In this document: in pieces, positions 32,485 through 41,150 of the stretch
Layout: each line of letters begins with the position of its first letter
How positions within the stretch are numbered: the stretch's first letter is position 1
From: Bacteroidales bacterium UBA4912
GTDB taxonomy: Bacteria; Bacteroidota; Bacteroidia; Bacteroidales; Dysgonomonadaceae
Reading direction: 5' to 3'
Length of the DNA stretch: 43,385 nucleotides
NCBI GenBank assembly: GCA_002398875.1
Contig: DHCC01000002.1
Coordinates: 50,340 to 93,724 of the forward strand
Notes under the pieces: model-generated
What the model was told of the DNA's origin: nothing
The model's database searches: none
Seen by the model: the letters and a program-made list of their open reading frames with translations, nothing else
Position numbers and translations under genes: made by a program

Positions 32485-34872
32485 TTATCTTACCAGATTG
32501 GATATTAACAGTGCTATAGAGGCAATTGAAGTGCCAAGACCAAGGATTCCCTGCATGTTGAGCGGTTCTCTTTCAGGTCTTTCTGGAACGATTATCTCGC
32601 AGCCGGGTTCTACTTTTGCCCAACGCCCTGAAGCAACTTCTCCGTTCATATAAACAATGAATGGTTTGCTCTTCATTGCCAGACGTGAGTAGCCTCCAGC
32701 CTGATCGATATAGTATCCCAGTTTTTTATTCTTCTGGTAGGTAACCATGTTGGGATAAAGTACTCCTCCAGTGATTTTTACCAGTTCATTATACTCAGGT
32801 ACATTTAATACATCTCCCTCTTTGAGGATGATGTCTTCTTGTCCGCCTGGATTCTTTAGTGCTGCCTCCAGATCGATTGCTACATATTGAGTGGTAATAT
32901 CCAAACCATCAAGCTGCTCTTGAAGCAATGAATCAGTATCCAGCTTATCTACCTGTGCTTTTATTCTTATAGTCTCACGGGCCTGACGCTGCTCTTCATC
33001 AGTAAGCCTGCGTGAGAGGCGTGCACCTTTAGTGTAGGCAAAAGGGGTGAGTCCGCCTGCACGTTTAATAAGTGAAGATAAGCGTTCATCTTTGGTAAAC
33101 TTTGCATACTGACCCTTGAACGTTACTTCTCCCTCAACAGTTACTATTTGCTGCTCTTCGTAGGCTGGAGAGCGACGGATTACGATCTGGTCGAAGGGTT
33201 CAATTATGAAGTCAGGATTGCTGGAGATTATCTCTCCGGCAATCAGGTTGAACGTATGAATCGAGCCGGTTTGATTGCCAACAGTTGTGCTGGAAGGATC
33301 TTTTGTTCTGCGATAAACATCTATTCGCGCTGTGGAAGCTGCTTCGGTGAGTCCGCCTGCCTGAAGAATGATATCCTCAAGCCGCATGTTTTCGGCATAG
33401 GGATAATTGGACGGGTTGCGGATTTCTCCTCCTATATAAACAGTCAAACTGTCGTCAAGTGACAATACTGATGGTATGTGAAGAAGGTCATTTTTTCTTA
33501 GGGTGATATCGCTTATACGTCCGCTTAGCAGGTCGTCCACACTGAATGACTGCATGCTGCGAGTAAGATCATCATTCTCACGATAGAGCAAAGCTCGCTG
33601 CAGGTATGCATCGCCTTTAGTTCCCTGTGCTATCTCAATAAGATCTCTGATTGTTTTAATCCTGTCACCTATTGCATAACGACCTGGACGATATACTGAT
33701 CCTGTGATCTCTACCATGTTGGCATATTGCTCAAGAACGTTGCCTATCTCTACCCTATCGCCATCCTTTAATTGGAATGTGCTGTATTCGGGCTGACTGA
33801 GTGTGTATGCTTCCATCTCCACTTCGCCGCTCCTAAGGAGGGTGAGTGATGCAGAGTAGGCATTGCCGGTAAATCCTCCCGAGTAATTGATCAAATCCTG
33901 AAGTGTTTCACCCGGTTTCATCTCGTACCACATGGGGCGGCGAACCTCGCCTGTGGTCTTAGCAAGTATTCCATAAGGTTCAACCATCACGACATCTCCG
34001 TCCTGAAGAGTGATATCTTCCATATTATTACCTTTCATGAGGTATTCGTATAGGTCTATCTCGGCTGCCTGCCTGCCTCCCCTGAAGATACGTATGTTAC
34101 GAAGGCTCCCGATATCGGTGGTTCCACCTGCTGCATACATTGCATGAAATGCTGACGCGAAGGAACTGAGGGTATATGTGCCTGGGGTGCGAACATCACC
34201 CATGACGTTCACCTTTATTGTTCTGACATTGCCTACTGATATTGCTAGAAATGTCTGTGGTTGGGATGAGTCGAGATCTGAATAAATAGTAGAAAATTGT
34301 GTGCGTATGCGGCTTTGTGCCTGCTCTACCTTCATACCGCTAAGCTGTATGCGACCAAGACCGGGAACAGTGATATGCCCGTCAGGGGCTATTGTGTATT
34401 GTACATTTAGTTCTGTATTGCCCCAAATATCAATGATTATCTGGTCGCCCGGTCCGAGAACATAGTTGGCGGGTGTGGGCATATTCATATTGGGGGCGAA
34501 GGTAAGATTCTGTGAAGAGAAAAGGTTTTGTCCAAAAATACTTTCACCCTTTTCTACCAAGCTTTCTGAAGTGGTGGCTATCTCTTCGAAGCCTGCCTCA
34601 CCACGAAGAACATCGCCCTGAAAGTTATTGTTTGACCTTATGGCTCCTGTGGAGATCTTTTCCTGACCCATATATTGATCACGTAACCTTTGCATTTGTG
34701 ATGTGGTTACTCCTTTTTGAGCCAATTCGGCGGCAATTTGTTCTTGTGACTTACCTGAGTTTTGAGATCTTTTCAGCTCATCTATAACCTGCTGATCGCT
34801 CATCTGTGCGAAAAGAGTGCCGGTGATAAATAATAATAACAGACTGGTAAGATGGAATCTTTTAAATTTCAT
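32485..34872 (-). CDS. Polysaccharide export protein with multiple SLBB repeats (Wza-like)
   Basis: A 795-residue outer-membrane secretin-like export component. Signal peptide MKFKRFHLTSLLLLFITGTLFAQ; a low-complexity Gln/Ser-rich segment; the Poly_export domain (NYVLGPGDQIIIDIWGNTELN); then about six SLBB beta-grasp repeats recognisable by G-x-V-x-x-P-G and AGG elements (for example VNVMGDVRTPGTYTL, ITGSVYRPGRYAIGD, IGGEIRNPSNYP, VEGEVTFKGQYAKF, ITGGVLYPNM). A C-terminal hydrophobic helix (ILGLGTSIASIALLISNLV) closes it. Longer than E. coli Wza and, unlike it, without an evident lipobox; long SLBB forms are usual in Bacteroidetes. Forms an operon with the Wzz-type gene. Confidence 0.9.
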   Translation of the reverse strand: MKFKRFHLTSLLLLFITGTLFAQMSDQQVIDELKRSQNSGKSQEQIAAELAQKGVTTSQMQRLRDQYMGQEKISTGAIRSNNNFQGDVLRGEAGFEEIATTSESLVEKGESIFGQNLFSSQNLTFAPNMNMPTPANYVLGPGDQIIIDIWGNTELNVQYTIAPDGHITVPGLGRIQLSGMKVEQAQSRIRTQFSTIYSDLDSSQPQTFLAISVGNVRTIKVNVMGDVRTPGTYTLSSFASAFHAMYAAGGTTDIGSLRNIRIFRGGRQAAEIDLYEYLMKGNNMEDITLQDGDVVMVEPYGILAKTTGEVRRPMWYEMKPGETLQDLINYSGGFTGNAYSASLTLLRSGEVEMEAYTLSQPEYSTFQLKDGDRVEIGNVLEQYANMVEITGSVYRPGRYAIGDRIKTIRDLIEIAQGTKGDAYLQRALLYRENDDLTRSMQSFSVDDLLSGRISDITLRKNDLLHIPSVLSLDDSLTVYIGGEIRNPSNYPYAENMRLEDIILQAGGLTEAASTARIDVYRRTKDPSSTTVGNQTGSIHTFNLIAGEIISSNPDFIIEPFDQIVIRRSPAYEEQQIVTVEGEVTFKGQYAKFTKDERLSSLIKRAGGLTPFAYTKGARLSRRLTDEEQRQARETIRIKAQVDKLDTDSLLQEQLDGLDITTQYVAIDLEAALKNPGGQEDIILKEGDVLNVPEYNELVKITGGVLYPNMVTYQKNKKLGYYIDQAGGYSRLAMKSKPFIVYMNGEVASGRWAKVEPGCEIIVPERPEREPLNMQGILGLGTSIASIALLISNLVR

Positions 34873-34904
34873 TCTGATTACTTAATTTATTAAAGATTGG
34901 GCTA

Positions 34905-34936
34905 CAAATTTAAACGTTTTAATTATAACTCACAAT
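34905..34936 (-). promoter_or_regulatory. Promoter of the polysaccharide export operon
   Basis: On the minus strand ATTG (plus 34933-34936) and TAAATTTG (plus 34905-34912) are 20 nt apart, a match to the -33/-7 consensus with one mismatch. The predicted start is near 34899, 27 nt before the ATG. Confidence 0.55.
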
Positions 34937-35009
34937 TCAACATGTTGATTTTGTAGTCTAATACGGGTTGACTTGATATAACTGATTATAGAATATATTT
35001 ATTATTGGA

Positions 35010-35435
35010 TTAAAACAGTCCCCATTTTTTCTTTTTGAAAGTAGGTCTTTCTGTTTTTCCGGCCATTATGCTAAGAGCATTGCCGCCTCCACTTTCCATC
35101 TCCTTGACTGCATTGTAAATGACACCCCAGTCGGGAAGTCCTCCGAGGTTGCGGTCGTCAATAAACAGATCAGCTTTGAGCTTGCGTGAGTATTCTTTCT
35201 TCTCGATTGTCTCGCCCCTATAGTTCTCGTTTTCAGCCATGAAATAGAGTCCCTGCGCAGCACAATAATCAACAGCCTCATTAAGCAGATCGCCCCGGCG
35301 TACTGTCCACATTATAAGCTTGTGCCCGTCTTTCTGCAGATGCAGCAATGTCTCTATAGCAAAGGGAATTGGCTTGCCTATGGACGGGTATTCATGCTCT
35401 ACGATAGTACCGTCGAAGTCTACGGCTATAATCAT
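35010..35435 (-). CDS. HAD-superfamily small hydrolase (BT0820-like)
   Basis: A 141-residue capless HAD-fold protein. Motif I is VDFDGTI with Asp6 and Asp8; motif II is the LIMWTVRRG strand; the acidic motif is ADLFIDDRNLGG. The family occurs widely in Bacteroidetes and is annotated as a phosphatase or hydrolase, but substrates are not established. The C-terminal 15 residues are basic (TFKKKKWGLF). It is a single-gene unit with a TATCTTTG promoter element, divergent from pflB. Confidence 0.85.
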   Translation of the reverse strand: MIIAVDFDGTIVEHEYPSIGKPIPFAIETLLHLQKDGHKLIMWTVRRGDLLNEAVDYCAAQGLYFMAENENYRGETIEKKEYSRKLKADLFIDDRNLGGLPDWGVIYNAVKEMESGGGNALSIMAGKTERPTFKKKKWGLF

Positions 35436-35465
35436 AATTAAGTGGTCTAAGTTTTATAAAACACA

Positions 35466-35473
35466 CAAAGATA
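35466..35473 (-). promoter_or_regulatory. -7 element TATCTTTG upstream of the HAD gene
   Basis: Exact TAnnTTTG on the minus strand, 30 nt before the HAD start codon. No clear TTTG at the expected upstream distance. Confidence 0.45.
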
Positions 35474-35521
35474 GTAAATTTATACTTAAATTATATGGTG
35501 TATTTTATGATCCATTTTAAT

Positions 35522-35539
35522 TAAAGAAATATTTCTTTA
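35522..35539. promoter_or_regulatory. 18-bp perfect palindrome at the pflB promoter, candidate operator
   Basis: TAAAGAAATATTTCTTTA is a perfect palindrome covering the predicted -33 region of the pflB promoter (the -33-like TTTC at 35532-35535). Its position would let a dimeric regulator block or aid RNA polymerase. Confidence 0.4.
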
Positions 35540-35563
35540 TTAAGATTATTCGATTTATCTTTG
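35532..35563 (+). promoter_or_regulatory. Promoter of pflB
   Basis: TTTC at 35532-35535 and TATCTTTG at 35556-35563 are 20 nt apart; the -7 is an exact match and the -33 has one mismatch. The predicted start near 35569 leaves a leader of about 198 nt before pflB. Confidence 0.55.
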
Positions 35564-35568
35564 CGTTC

Positions 35569-35766
35569 TCAAACGGGATTTTAGGTTATATGATTTAGGT
35601 TATCAAAGATTACCAGGGTTATTGATTAATTATTATCGGATTCAATTTTTATCAGAATTGAAATATTAGTTTTTATTAAAACCACAGCACTAATCATTTA
35701 TCACACCTGATCTTATATATTTATCTTCCTGATTATAATATATATAACATCAAACTAAAGTTAATC
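35569..35766 (+). other. Long 5' leader of pflB
   Basis: About 198 nt without a supported gene. It contains a 9-bp direct repeat TTAGGTTAT at 35581-35589 and 35595-35603, and a hairpin with perfect 7-bp arms TTCAATT (35641-35647) and AATTGAA (35656-35662). The leader is long compared with most others in this window, so post-transcriptional control is possible. No known riboswitch class was recognised. Confidence 0.4.
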
Positions 35767-38007
35767 ATGAATAGTAATAACGAGGCATGGAAAGGTTTCA
35801 AAGGCGACCTGTGGAGAAACGAGATTAATGTAAGGGATTTTATCATGAACAACTATACACCTTATGAGGGTGATGATAGTTTTCTGGTTTCTTCAACTGA
35901 ACGCACTAAAAAAGTGTGGAACAAGCTTACAGAGATGTTCAAAGAGGAGCAGGCAAAAGGTGTTTATGATGCTGAAACGAAACTTCCGCAGGAGATTGAT
36001 ACTTACGGACCAGGATATATTGATAAGGATAATGAGGTAATTGTTGGTTTGCAGACAAATGCGCCGCTTAAAAGGGGTATTTTTCCAAAAGGAGGCATCA
36101 GAATGGTGGAGAACTCGCTCACTGCCTACGGTTACGAACTAGACCCACTTACTAAAGAAATTTATACAAGATATCGCAAGACACACAACGAGGGTGTCTT
36201 TTCTGTATATAATGATGAGATACTAGCTGCAAGGCGTTCGGGAATTATTACAGGGTTACCTGATGCATACGGCCGGGGAAGAATTATAGGTGATTATCGC
36301 CGTGTGCCTCTTTATGGTACCGCAACTTTAATTGAGGAGAGAAAGGCTTTCCAAAAACAGTTGGATATTCAGGAGTTTAATGAGAACGTGGTAAGAAGCC
36401 GTGAGGAGGTTACTGACCAGATCAGAGCTCTGCAGAGGTTTGAGAAAATGTGCCAGAGCTACGGCTATGATGTCTCGCAGCCTGCAAGGAACAGCCACGA
36501 GGCTGTTCAGTTTCTCTATTTTGCCTATTTGGCTGCAGTGAAAGATCAGGATGGCGCTGCCATGTCAATCGGGCGTACATCTACTTTCCTTGATATATAC
36601 ATTGAAAAGGATATAAAAGAGGGTTTGATTACTGAGTCAGAAGCACAGGAGCTTGTTGATCAGCTGATTATCAAACTACGTATCGTGCGTTTCCTGCGTA
36701 CGCCTGATTATAATGAGCTATTCTCGGGTGACCCTGTTTGGGTGACTGAGTCGCTAGGCGGACAGAATATTGAAGGAAAGACACTGGTTACACGTACCTC
36801 TTTCCGCTACCTACATACGCTGTATAACCTTGGACCTGCTCCTGAGCCTAACCTCACTGTGCTATGGTCGCAAAGTTCTCCTGAAAACTGGAAGAAATTC
36901 TGTGCAAAAGTGTCTGTTGAGACTTCTGCTATCCAGTACGAAAATGATGATCTAATGCGTCCTGATTATGGTGATGACTATGGTATTGCCTGCTGCGTAT
37001 CGCCAATGAAGATCGGTAAGCAAATGCAGCTGTTTGGTGCTCGTGCCAATCTGGCCAAATGTTTGCTCTATGCTATTAATGGCGGTGTTGATGAGAAATC
37101 AGGTGTTCAGGTGGCACCAAAATTTGAAGCAATCACTTCTGAGTATCTTGATTACGATGAAGTTATGGTGAAGTTTGAGCAGACTATGCGCTGGCTGGCT
37201 AAGGTATATGTGAATGCACTTAAAATTATTCACTATATGCATGACAAGTATGCTTATGAAGCGTTCGAAATGGCTCTGCATGATGGTAATGTTCAGAGAA
37301 TTATGGCAACAGGTATAGCGGGACTTTCTATCGTTGCCGACTCACTTGCTGCTATCCGTGACACTAAAGTAAAGGTTATTCGTGATGAACGTGGTATAGC
37401 GGTTGACTTTGAGCGTGAAGGTGATTATGTACCATTCGGAAACAATGATGATCGCACTGACCAAATCGCAGTTGATATTGTTAAGAAGTTCATGGGTTAT
37501 CTTCGTCAGCATGAAACTTACAGGAATGCCATCCCAACTCAGTCTATTCTTACTATCACCTCTAACGTGGTTTATGGTAAGAAAACAGGTGCCACACCTG
37601 ATGGCAGACCCGCCGGAACTCCTTTTGCACCTGGTGCTAATCCTATGAACGGACGAGATTCAAAAGGTGCTGTTGCTGCTCTTGCTTCTGTTGCCAAGCT
37701 CCCTTTCCAGCATGCTCATGATGGCATCTCTTATACTTTTGCTGTTTCTCCGGGATCGCTTGGAAAGGATACTGAAACGAGGGTTGATAATATGGTTGGA
37801 CTGCTTGACGGATATTTCACAGCCGACGGTGGTCAGCACCTCAACGTGAATGTGTTTGATAAGGAATTGCTACTGGATGCCATGGATCATCCTGAGAAGT
37901 ATCCTCAGCTTACTATCCGCGTTTCAGGCTATGCTGTTAATTTCATTAAGCTTACACGCGAACAGCAGCTTGATGTTATTTCGAGGACAATTAACCAGTC
38001 ACTTTAA
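35767..38007 (+). CDS. pflB: Formate C-acetyltransferase (pyruvate formate-lyase)
   Basis: A 746-residue glycyl-radical enzyme cleaving pyruvate and CoA to acetyl-CoA and formate in anaerobic fermentation. Adjacent catalytic cysteines are Cys409-Cys410 in YGIACCVSPM. The radical site is Gly721 in IRVSGYAVNFIKL, 25 residues from the C-terminus as usual. The true-PFL residues PLKRGIFPKGG, RNSHEAVQFLYFAYLAA, and GATPDGRPAGTPFAPGANP are present, arguing against a related diol dehydratase or other glycyl-radical enzyme. The activase gene lies 395 bp downstream, after a terminator and an unusual palindrome/repeat block. Confidence 0.97.
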   Translation: MNSNNEAWKGFKGDLWRNEINVRDFIMNNYTPYEGDDSFLVSSTERTKKVWNKLTEMFKEEQAKGVYDAETKLPQEIDTYGPGYIDKDNEVIVGLQTNAPLKRGIFPKGGIRMVENSLTAYGYELDPLTKEIYTRYRKTHNEGVFSVYNDEILAARRSGIITGLPDAYGRGRIIGDYRRVPLYGTATLIEERKAFQKQLDIQEFNENVVRSREEVTDQIRALQRFEKMCQSYGYDVSQPARNSHEAVQFLYFAYLAAVKDQDGAAMSIGRTSTFLDIYIEKDIKEGLITESEAQELVDQLIIKLRIVRFLRTPDYNELFSGDPVWVTESLGGQNIEGKTLVTRTSFRYLHTLYNLGPAPEPNLTVLWSQSSPENWKKFCAKVSVETSAIQYENDDLMRPDYGDDYGIACCVSPMKIGKQMQLFGARANLAKCLLYAINGGVDEKSGVQVAPKFEAITSEYLDYDEVMVKFEQTMRWLAKVYVNALKIIHYMHDKYAYEAFEMALHDGNVQRIMATGIAGLSIVADSLAAIRDTKVKVIRDERGIAVDFEREGDYVPFGNNDDRTDQIAVDIVKKFMGYLRQHETYRNAIPTQSILTITSNVVYGKKTGATPDGRPAGTPFAPGANPMNGRDSKGAVAALASVAKLPFQHAHDGISYTFAVSPGSLGKDTETRVDNMVGLLDGYFTADGGQHLNVNVFDKELLLDAMDHPEKYPQLTIRVSGYAVNFIKLTREQQLDVISRTINQSL

Positions 38008-38031
38008 TAAATGTTGTATATTTGATTTAAC

Positions 38032-38065
38032 TTGCTCCCTTATTTTAGGGAGCAATGTTTTTTTT
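38032..38065 (+). terminator. Rho-independent terminator after pflB
   Basis: Perfect 9-bp stem TTGCTCCCT / AGGGAGCAA with a 6-nt loop, then TG and a run of eight T residues. It ends pflB transcription before pflA. Confidence 0.85.
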
Positions 38066-38108
38066 AAAGACTGCCGATACAATAAGACTGGGCGTTTATC
38101 TCTTTCTA

Positions 38109-38275
38109 TGATTGAACAATTATTCCTCAGACTACGATAATTTTATCACCCGCTTGCTGCTTGTTCACTATTTTATATAAACTCGCTTCGCTCAAACAGT
38201 ATATAAAATTACGTGAACTTCTCAGAGCGGGTCCCGATAAAATTATCTGAGGTCCTCGTAACAACAGTTCAATCA
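38109..38275. repeat. 167-bp interrupted palindrome between pflB and pflA
   Basis: Complementary blocks pair in order: TGATTGAAC (38109-38117) with GTTCAATCA (38267-38275); CCTCAGA (38125-38131) with TCTGAGG (38246-38252); GATAATTTTATC (38136-38147) with GATAAAATTATC (38236-38247); ACCCGC (38148-38153) with GCGGGT (38227-38232); GTTCAC (38163-38168) with GTGAAC (38213-38218); TTTTATATA (38171-38179) with TATATAAAA (38200-38208). The apex carries CTCGCTTCGCTC. The arms have small internal loops, so this resembles a REP/MITE-like intergenic palindrome or a long structured RNA. It has no terminal duplication or coding capacity. Confidence 0.8.
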
Positions 38276-38301
38276 CTTGACGCAAAAGATAAACTTACAA
38301 C

Positions 38302-38373
38302 AGCCGAAAGAAATACTTCAGCCGAAAGAAACATTACAGACGAAAAAAACATTGCAGTCCAAATAAACATTAT
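38302..38373 (+). repeat. Four degenerate 18-bp tandem repeats before pflA
   Basis: Units at 38302-38319, 38320-38337, 38338-38355 and 38356-38373 follow the pattern AGCCGAAAGAAACATTAC. The first two differ in four positions and the last is most divergent. The block lies between the palindrome and the pflA start codon. It reads as an open six-residue periodic peptide in one frame but has no start codon. It could be protein-binding iterons, a slippage product, or part of the pflA leader. Confidence 0.75.
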
Positions 38374-38402
38374 TGGTTAGTATCAGTTTAAATCACAGTA
38401 AT

Positions 38403-39125
38403 ATGAAAGCAAATATTCATTCTCTCGAAAGCTTCGGAACGGTTGACGGTCCCGGAATAAGATTCGTGATATTCCTGCAGGGCTGCCCGTTGCGCTGTGT
38501 ATATTGCCATAACCCTGATACATGGGATAAAAATCATGAAGGCAAATATCAACTTACGCCTGAAGAATTGCTTGCTGAAGTATCGAAGTACAAAAGTTTT
38601 ATTGCAAAAGGCGGGGTTACGGTGACCGGTGGTGAACCGCTTATGCAGGCAAAGTTTGTGAAGGAGTTTTTTCTTTTATGCAGGGAAAATGGTATTCACA
38701 CTGCCCTTGATACATCGGGTGCAATGTTTACTCAGCCTGTAAAGGATGCTTTGGATGTGACCGACTTGGTGATGCTTGATATTAAGTCGATAGACGTGAT
38801 TCAGCACAAAGAGCTTACGGGCGCTAAGATCGATAATACACTGAAGTGCCTGAATTATCTTGAGGAGAACAATATTCCCACGTGGATTAGGCATGTTGTT
38901 ATGCCAGGATGGACTGATAACGACATTCTTCTGAATAAACTGGCTGAATTCCTGAAGCCTTATAGATGCATCGAGAAGGTGGAACTTCTTCCCTATCATA
39001 AGATGGGTGTAAACAAATATGAGCAGTTGGGAATAGATTACAGACCCGGTGATCTGCCTGCGTTATCAGAAGAGAGGCTGCATAATGCTCGTGAGATATT
39101 TAGCAGAGCCGGATTGAAGGTTTAA
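38403..39125 (+). CDS. pflA: Pyruvate formate-lyase activating enzyme (radical SAM)
   Basis: A 240-residue radical SAM enzyme that installs the glycyl radical on PflB. The cluster motif is Cys28-x3-Cys32-x2-Cys35 in GCPLRCVYCHNP. The family N-terminus (IHSLESFGTVDGPGIRFVIF) and the GGVTVTGGEPLMQ loop are present, and the length is that of PflA. The ATG at 38403 was chosen over a TTG at 38373 that lies at the end of the tandem repeats. No promoter consensus was found upstream; the repeat block or palindrome may contribute to its expression. Confidence 0.96.
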   Translation: MKANIHSLESFGTVDGPGIRFVIFLQGCPLRCVYCHNPDTWDKNHEGKYQLTPEELLAEVSKYKSFIAKGGVTVTGGEPLMQAKFVKEFFLLCRENGIHTALDTSGAMFTQPVKDALDVTDLVMLDIKSIDVIQHKELTGAKIDNTLKCLNYLEENNIPTWIRHVVMPGWTDNDILLNKLAEFLKPYRCIEKVELLPYHKMGVNKYEQLGIDYRPGDLPALSEERLHNAREIFSRAGLKV

Positions 39126-39131
39126 GATAGC

Positions 39132-39169
39132 AAAAAGTGCCGGGGAGTGAATCCTCCGGCACTTTTTTT
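39132..39169. terminator. Terminator after pflA, probably bidirectional
   Basis: Arms AAAAAGTGCCGG (39132-39143) and CCGGCACTTTTT (39156-39167) form a 12-bp stem with a 12-nt loop, flanked by an A-run and a T-run. It can serve both pflA and the convergent GH109-like gene. Confidence 0.85.
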
Positions 39170-39210
39170 AGTGTGTTTATTTCAATTATAACATTTTGAA
39201 AATTTGATTT

Positions 39211-40608
39211 TTAATAAGCAAACTTTAGCCCGTCAATCTTATCCCATCCTCCACGAGTAAAATCGGGTATTTCAACAGGCACACTTCCATTGTCAAGTGA
39301 AATCTCTGTTAAAGGAATAAGACTACACCATTCTGCAAGGTCATAAACATCCATATCCAGGGGCAGACCGTTTTGCAGACAGTAAACCAGACGATAATCC
39401 ATAATGAAATCCATTCCACCATGACCACCAACTTCTTTAGCTTTTTCTTCCAGCTCTTTATGAATCGGGTGCTTATATTTCTCCATTAAAGAAACCTTAA
39501 CATCCTGAGGCACGAAAATATGAGCAGTAAGGTTTTCATGGTCAGTAACTACATCTGAAGATACCTGAGCCGATTCTATAGCGTAACCTTCATAAGGATA
39601 TTTGTTAGCAAATCCTTTTGTCCCTGTTAACTGATACATACGAGAATATGGTCTTGGTGTCATCACATTATGCTGTATGTTCATTGTTTTGCCTTTCTCA
39701 GTTTTAATCATTGTCATAGTGTGATCACCACCACGGAAATCGGGAGCATCACGACCTTCTAATTCCTTCACAATTTTTGGTCCCATTATAGGTTTTGTGT
39801 CAACTGATACCAAGTAGTTCATCTTATCACCGCGGTGAATGTTGAGCAACTGAGCTGCCGGGCCAATTCCGTGAGTAGGATAAACATCACCTCTGTGCTT
39901 CTCATTATAATCAAGTCGCCAGTTATTCCAATAAGAATCCCAGAATGCCGACAATTCGTGTATATACGATCCTTCAGCGTGAATAATTTCACCAAACACA
40001 CCCTGCTGAGCCATGTTTAGAGTTGTAAGCTCAAAAAAGTCGTACACACAATTCTCGAGTTGCATACAGTGCTTGCGGGTTCTCTCTGATGTGTCAACAA
40101 GACTCCATATCTGCTCGAGAGTCATTGCAGCAGGCACTTCAATTGCAACATGTTTGCCGTTTTCCATAGCATAAACACCCATTTCGGCATGCGTATTCCA
40201 GTCGGTTGCCACATACACTAAATCGATATCGTCACGTTCGACTAATTCTTTCCATGAATCAACTTCACCTGAATAACCTGCAGCTTCAGGGAAACCTGCA
40301 TTACGAAGAATCTCCTGAGCAACTTCTACTCTTTCGGGCCTGAGGTCGCAAAGTGCAACAATCTCCACTCCGGGTATGTGAGTGAAACGTTGAACAGCAC
40401 CCGGTCCGCGCATACCTAACCCGATAAATCCTACTCTTACTGTTGGTATGGGTTCTGCAGCGAACTGCAACATATCTGTTTGTCCCGGCGCTCTTTCAGG
40501 CACTTCTGTTGTAATCATCTGCGGCTTCCCGTTTTCAGCGGGAGCTGTGCAGGAAAATGCTATCGCTGCAACTAGCAGCAGCATACTAAGTTTAGTAAAT
40601 AATTTCAT
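39211..40608 (-). CDS. Gfo/Idh/MocA-family lipoprotein, GH109-like (alpha-N-acetylgalactosaminidase family)
   Basis: A 465-residue NAD-dependent family protein. Lipoprotein signal MKLFTKLSMLLLVAAIAFSC with lipobox Cys20. The Rossmann domain starts with VRVGFIGLGMRGPGAVQRF, followed by EVPAAMT and ENCVYDFFELTTLNM. The GH109-specific region includes YPTHGIGPAAQLLNIHRGD and VGGHGGMDFIMDYRLV. GH109 enzymes use NAD to cleave alpha-GalNAc by a redox-assisted mechanism; close relatives act on other linkages, so substrate is tentative. Surface or periplasmic localisation by the lipid anchor suits glycan scavenging. It is divergent from the DUF1593 pair across a 542-bp gap. Confidence 0.88.
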   Translation of the reverse strand: MKLFTKLSMLLLVAAIAFSCTAPAENGKPQMITTEVPERAPGQTDMLQFAAEPIPTVRVGFIGLGMRGPGAVQRFTHIPGVEIVALCDLRPERVEVAQEILRNAGFPEAAGYSGEVDSWKELVERDDIDLVYVATDWNTHAEMGVYAMENGKHVAIEVPAAMTLEQIWSLVDTSERTRKHCMQLENCVYDFFELTTLNMAQQGVFGEIIHAEGSYIHELSAFWDSYWNNWRLDYNEKHRGDVYPTHGIGPAAQLLNIHRGDKMNYLVSVDTKPIMGPKIVKELEGRDAPDFRGGDHTMTMIKTEKGKTMNIQHNVMTPRPYSRMYQLTGTKGFANKYPYEGYAIESAQVSSDVVTDHENLTAHIFVPQDVKVSLMEKYKHPIHKELEEKAKEVGGHGGMDFIMDYRLVYCLQNGLPLDMDVYDLAEWCSLIPLTEISLDNGSVPVEIPDFTRGGWDKIDGLKFAY

Positions 40609-41150
40609 TTTATTTGTTATTTATAAAGTTGAATAGTTACTTATAACGATGATATACTTCTCATTTATTAAATATTCTTCAAATATAGCATGTTTAGATT
40701 TAAATATCTAACTACTCTATTATTAAATAAAAAAGCAAGAGTATAATAGTAAAATAATCGAACAAAATAGGTAGTTTCCTGGCTAAAAACTAAGAGAAAG
40801 GTATTGACACACATAATAAGGTGTAATCTTTTAATAATGGATAACTGGATGATGCATTAATCCCCAAAACAACACCATTTTTTTGATGGAATGATTATTT
40901 TACTATCACCAAAAATATAAGCTTTTTCTCCTTCTAGAAAAAATATAATTCTATTTCGTTATGCTTGTCTGATTTCACATATTGTTTGGTGTCCATAATT
41001 CACATGTTAATTCACACTGAGTAAATTCTTTACCTTTTTTACTGAATTTGCTTAAAATCTAGGAATTCGTTATATATGTCATTTTATCCGACTTGTTTTT
41101 ATTAAAAAGAGAGGCTAAATTTATAACTTTAATTTTATTATGCTAATTGT
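40609..41150. other. 542-bp intergenic region between the divergent GH109-like and DUF1593 genes
   Basis: Very AT-rich, with no supported gene, RNA or long repeat. A weak -7-like TAACTTTA occurs at 41124-41131, 20 nt before the first DUF1593 ATG, but without a good -33 element. No clear promoter was found for the GH109-like gene. Confidence 0.4.

Noticed and set aside
38302..38373. CRISPR array
   Set aside because: The 18-bp units abut one another with no spacers and are degenerate; no cas genes are present.
38281..38379. Small protein encoded by the tandem repeats
   Set aside because: One frame stays open to a TAG at 38378-38380, but there is no start codon or ribosome-binding context, and the frame is open because the repeat unit is a multiple of three.
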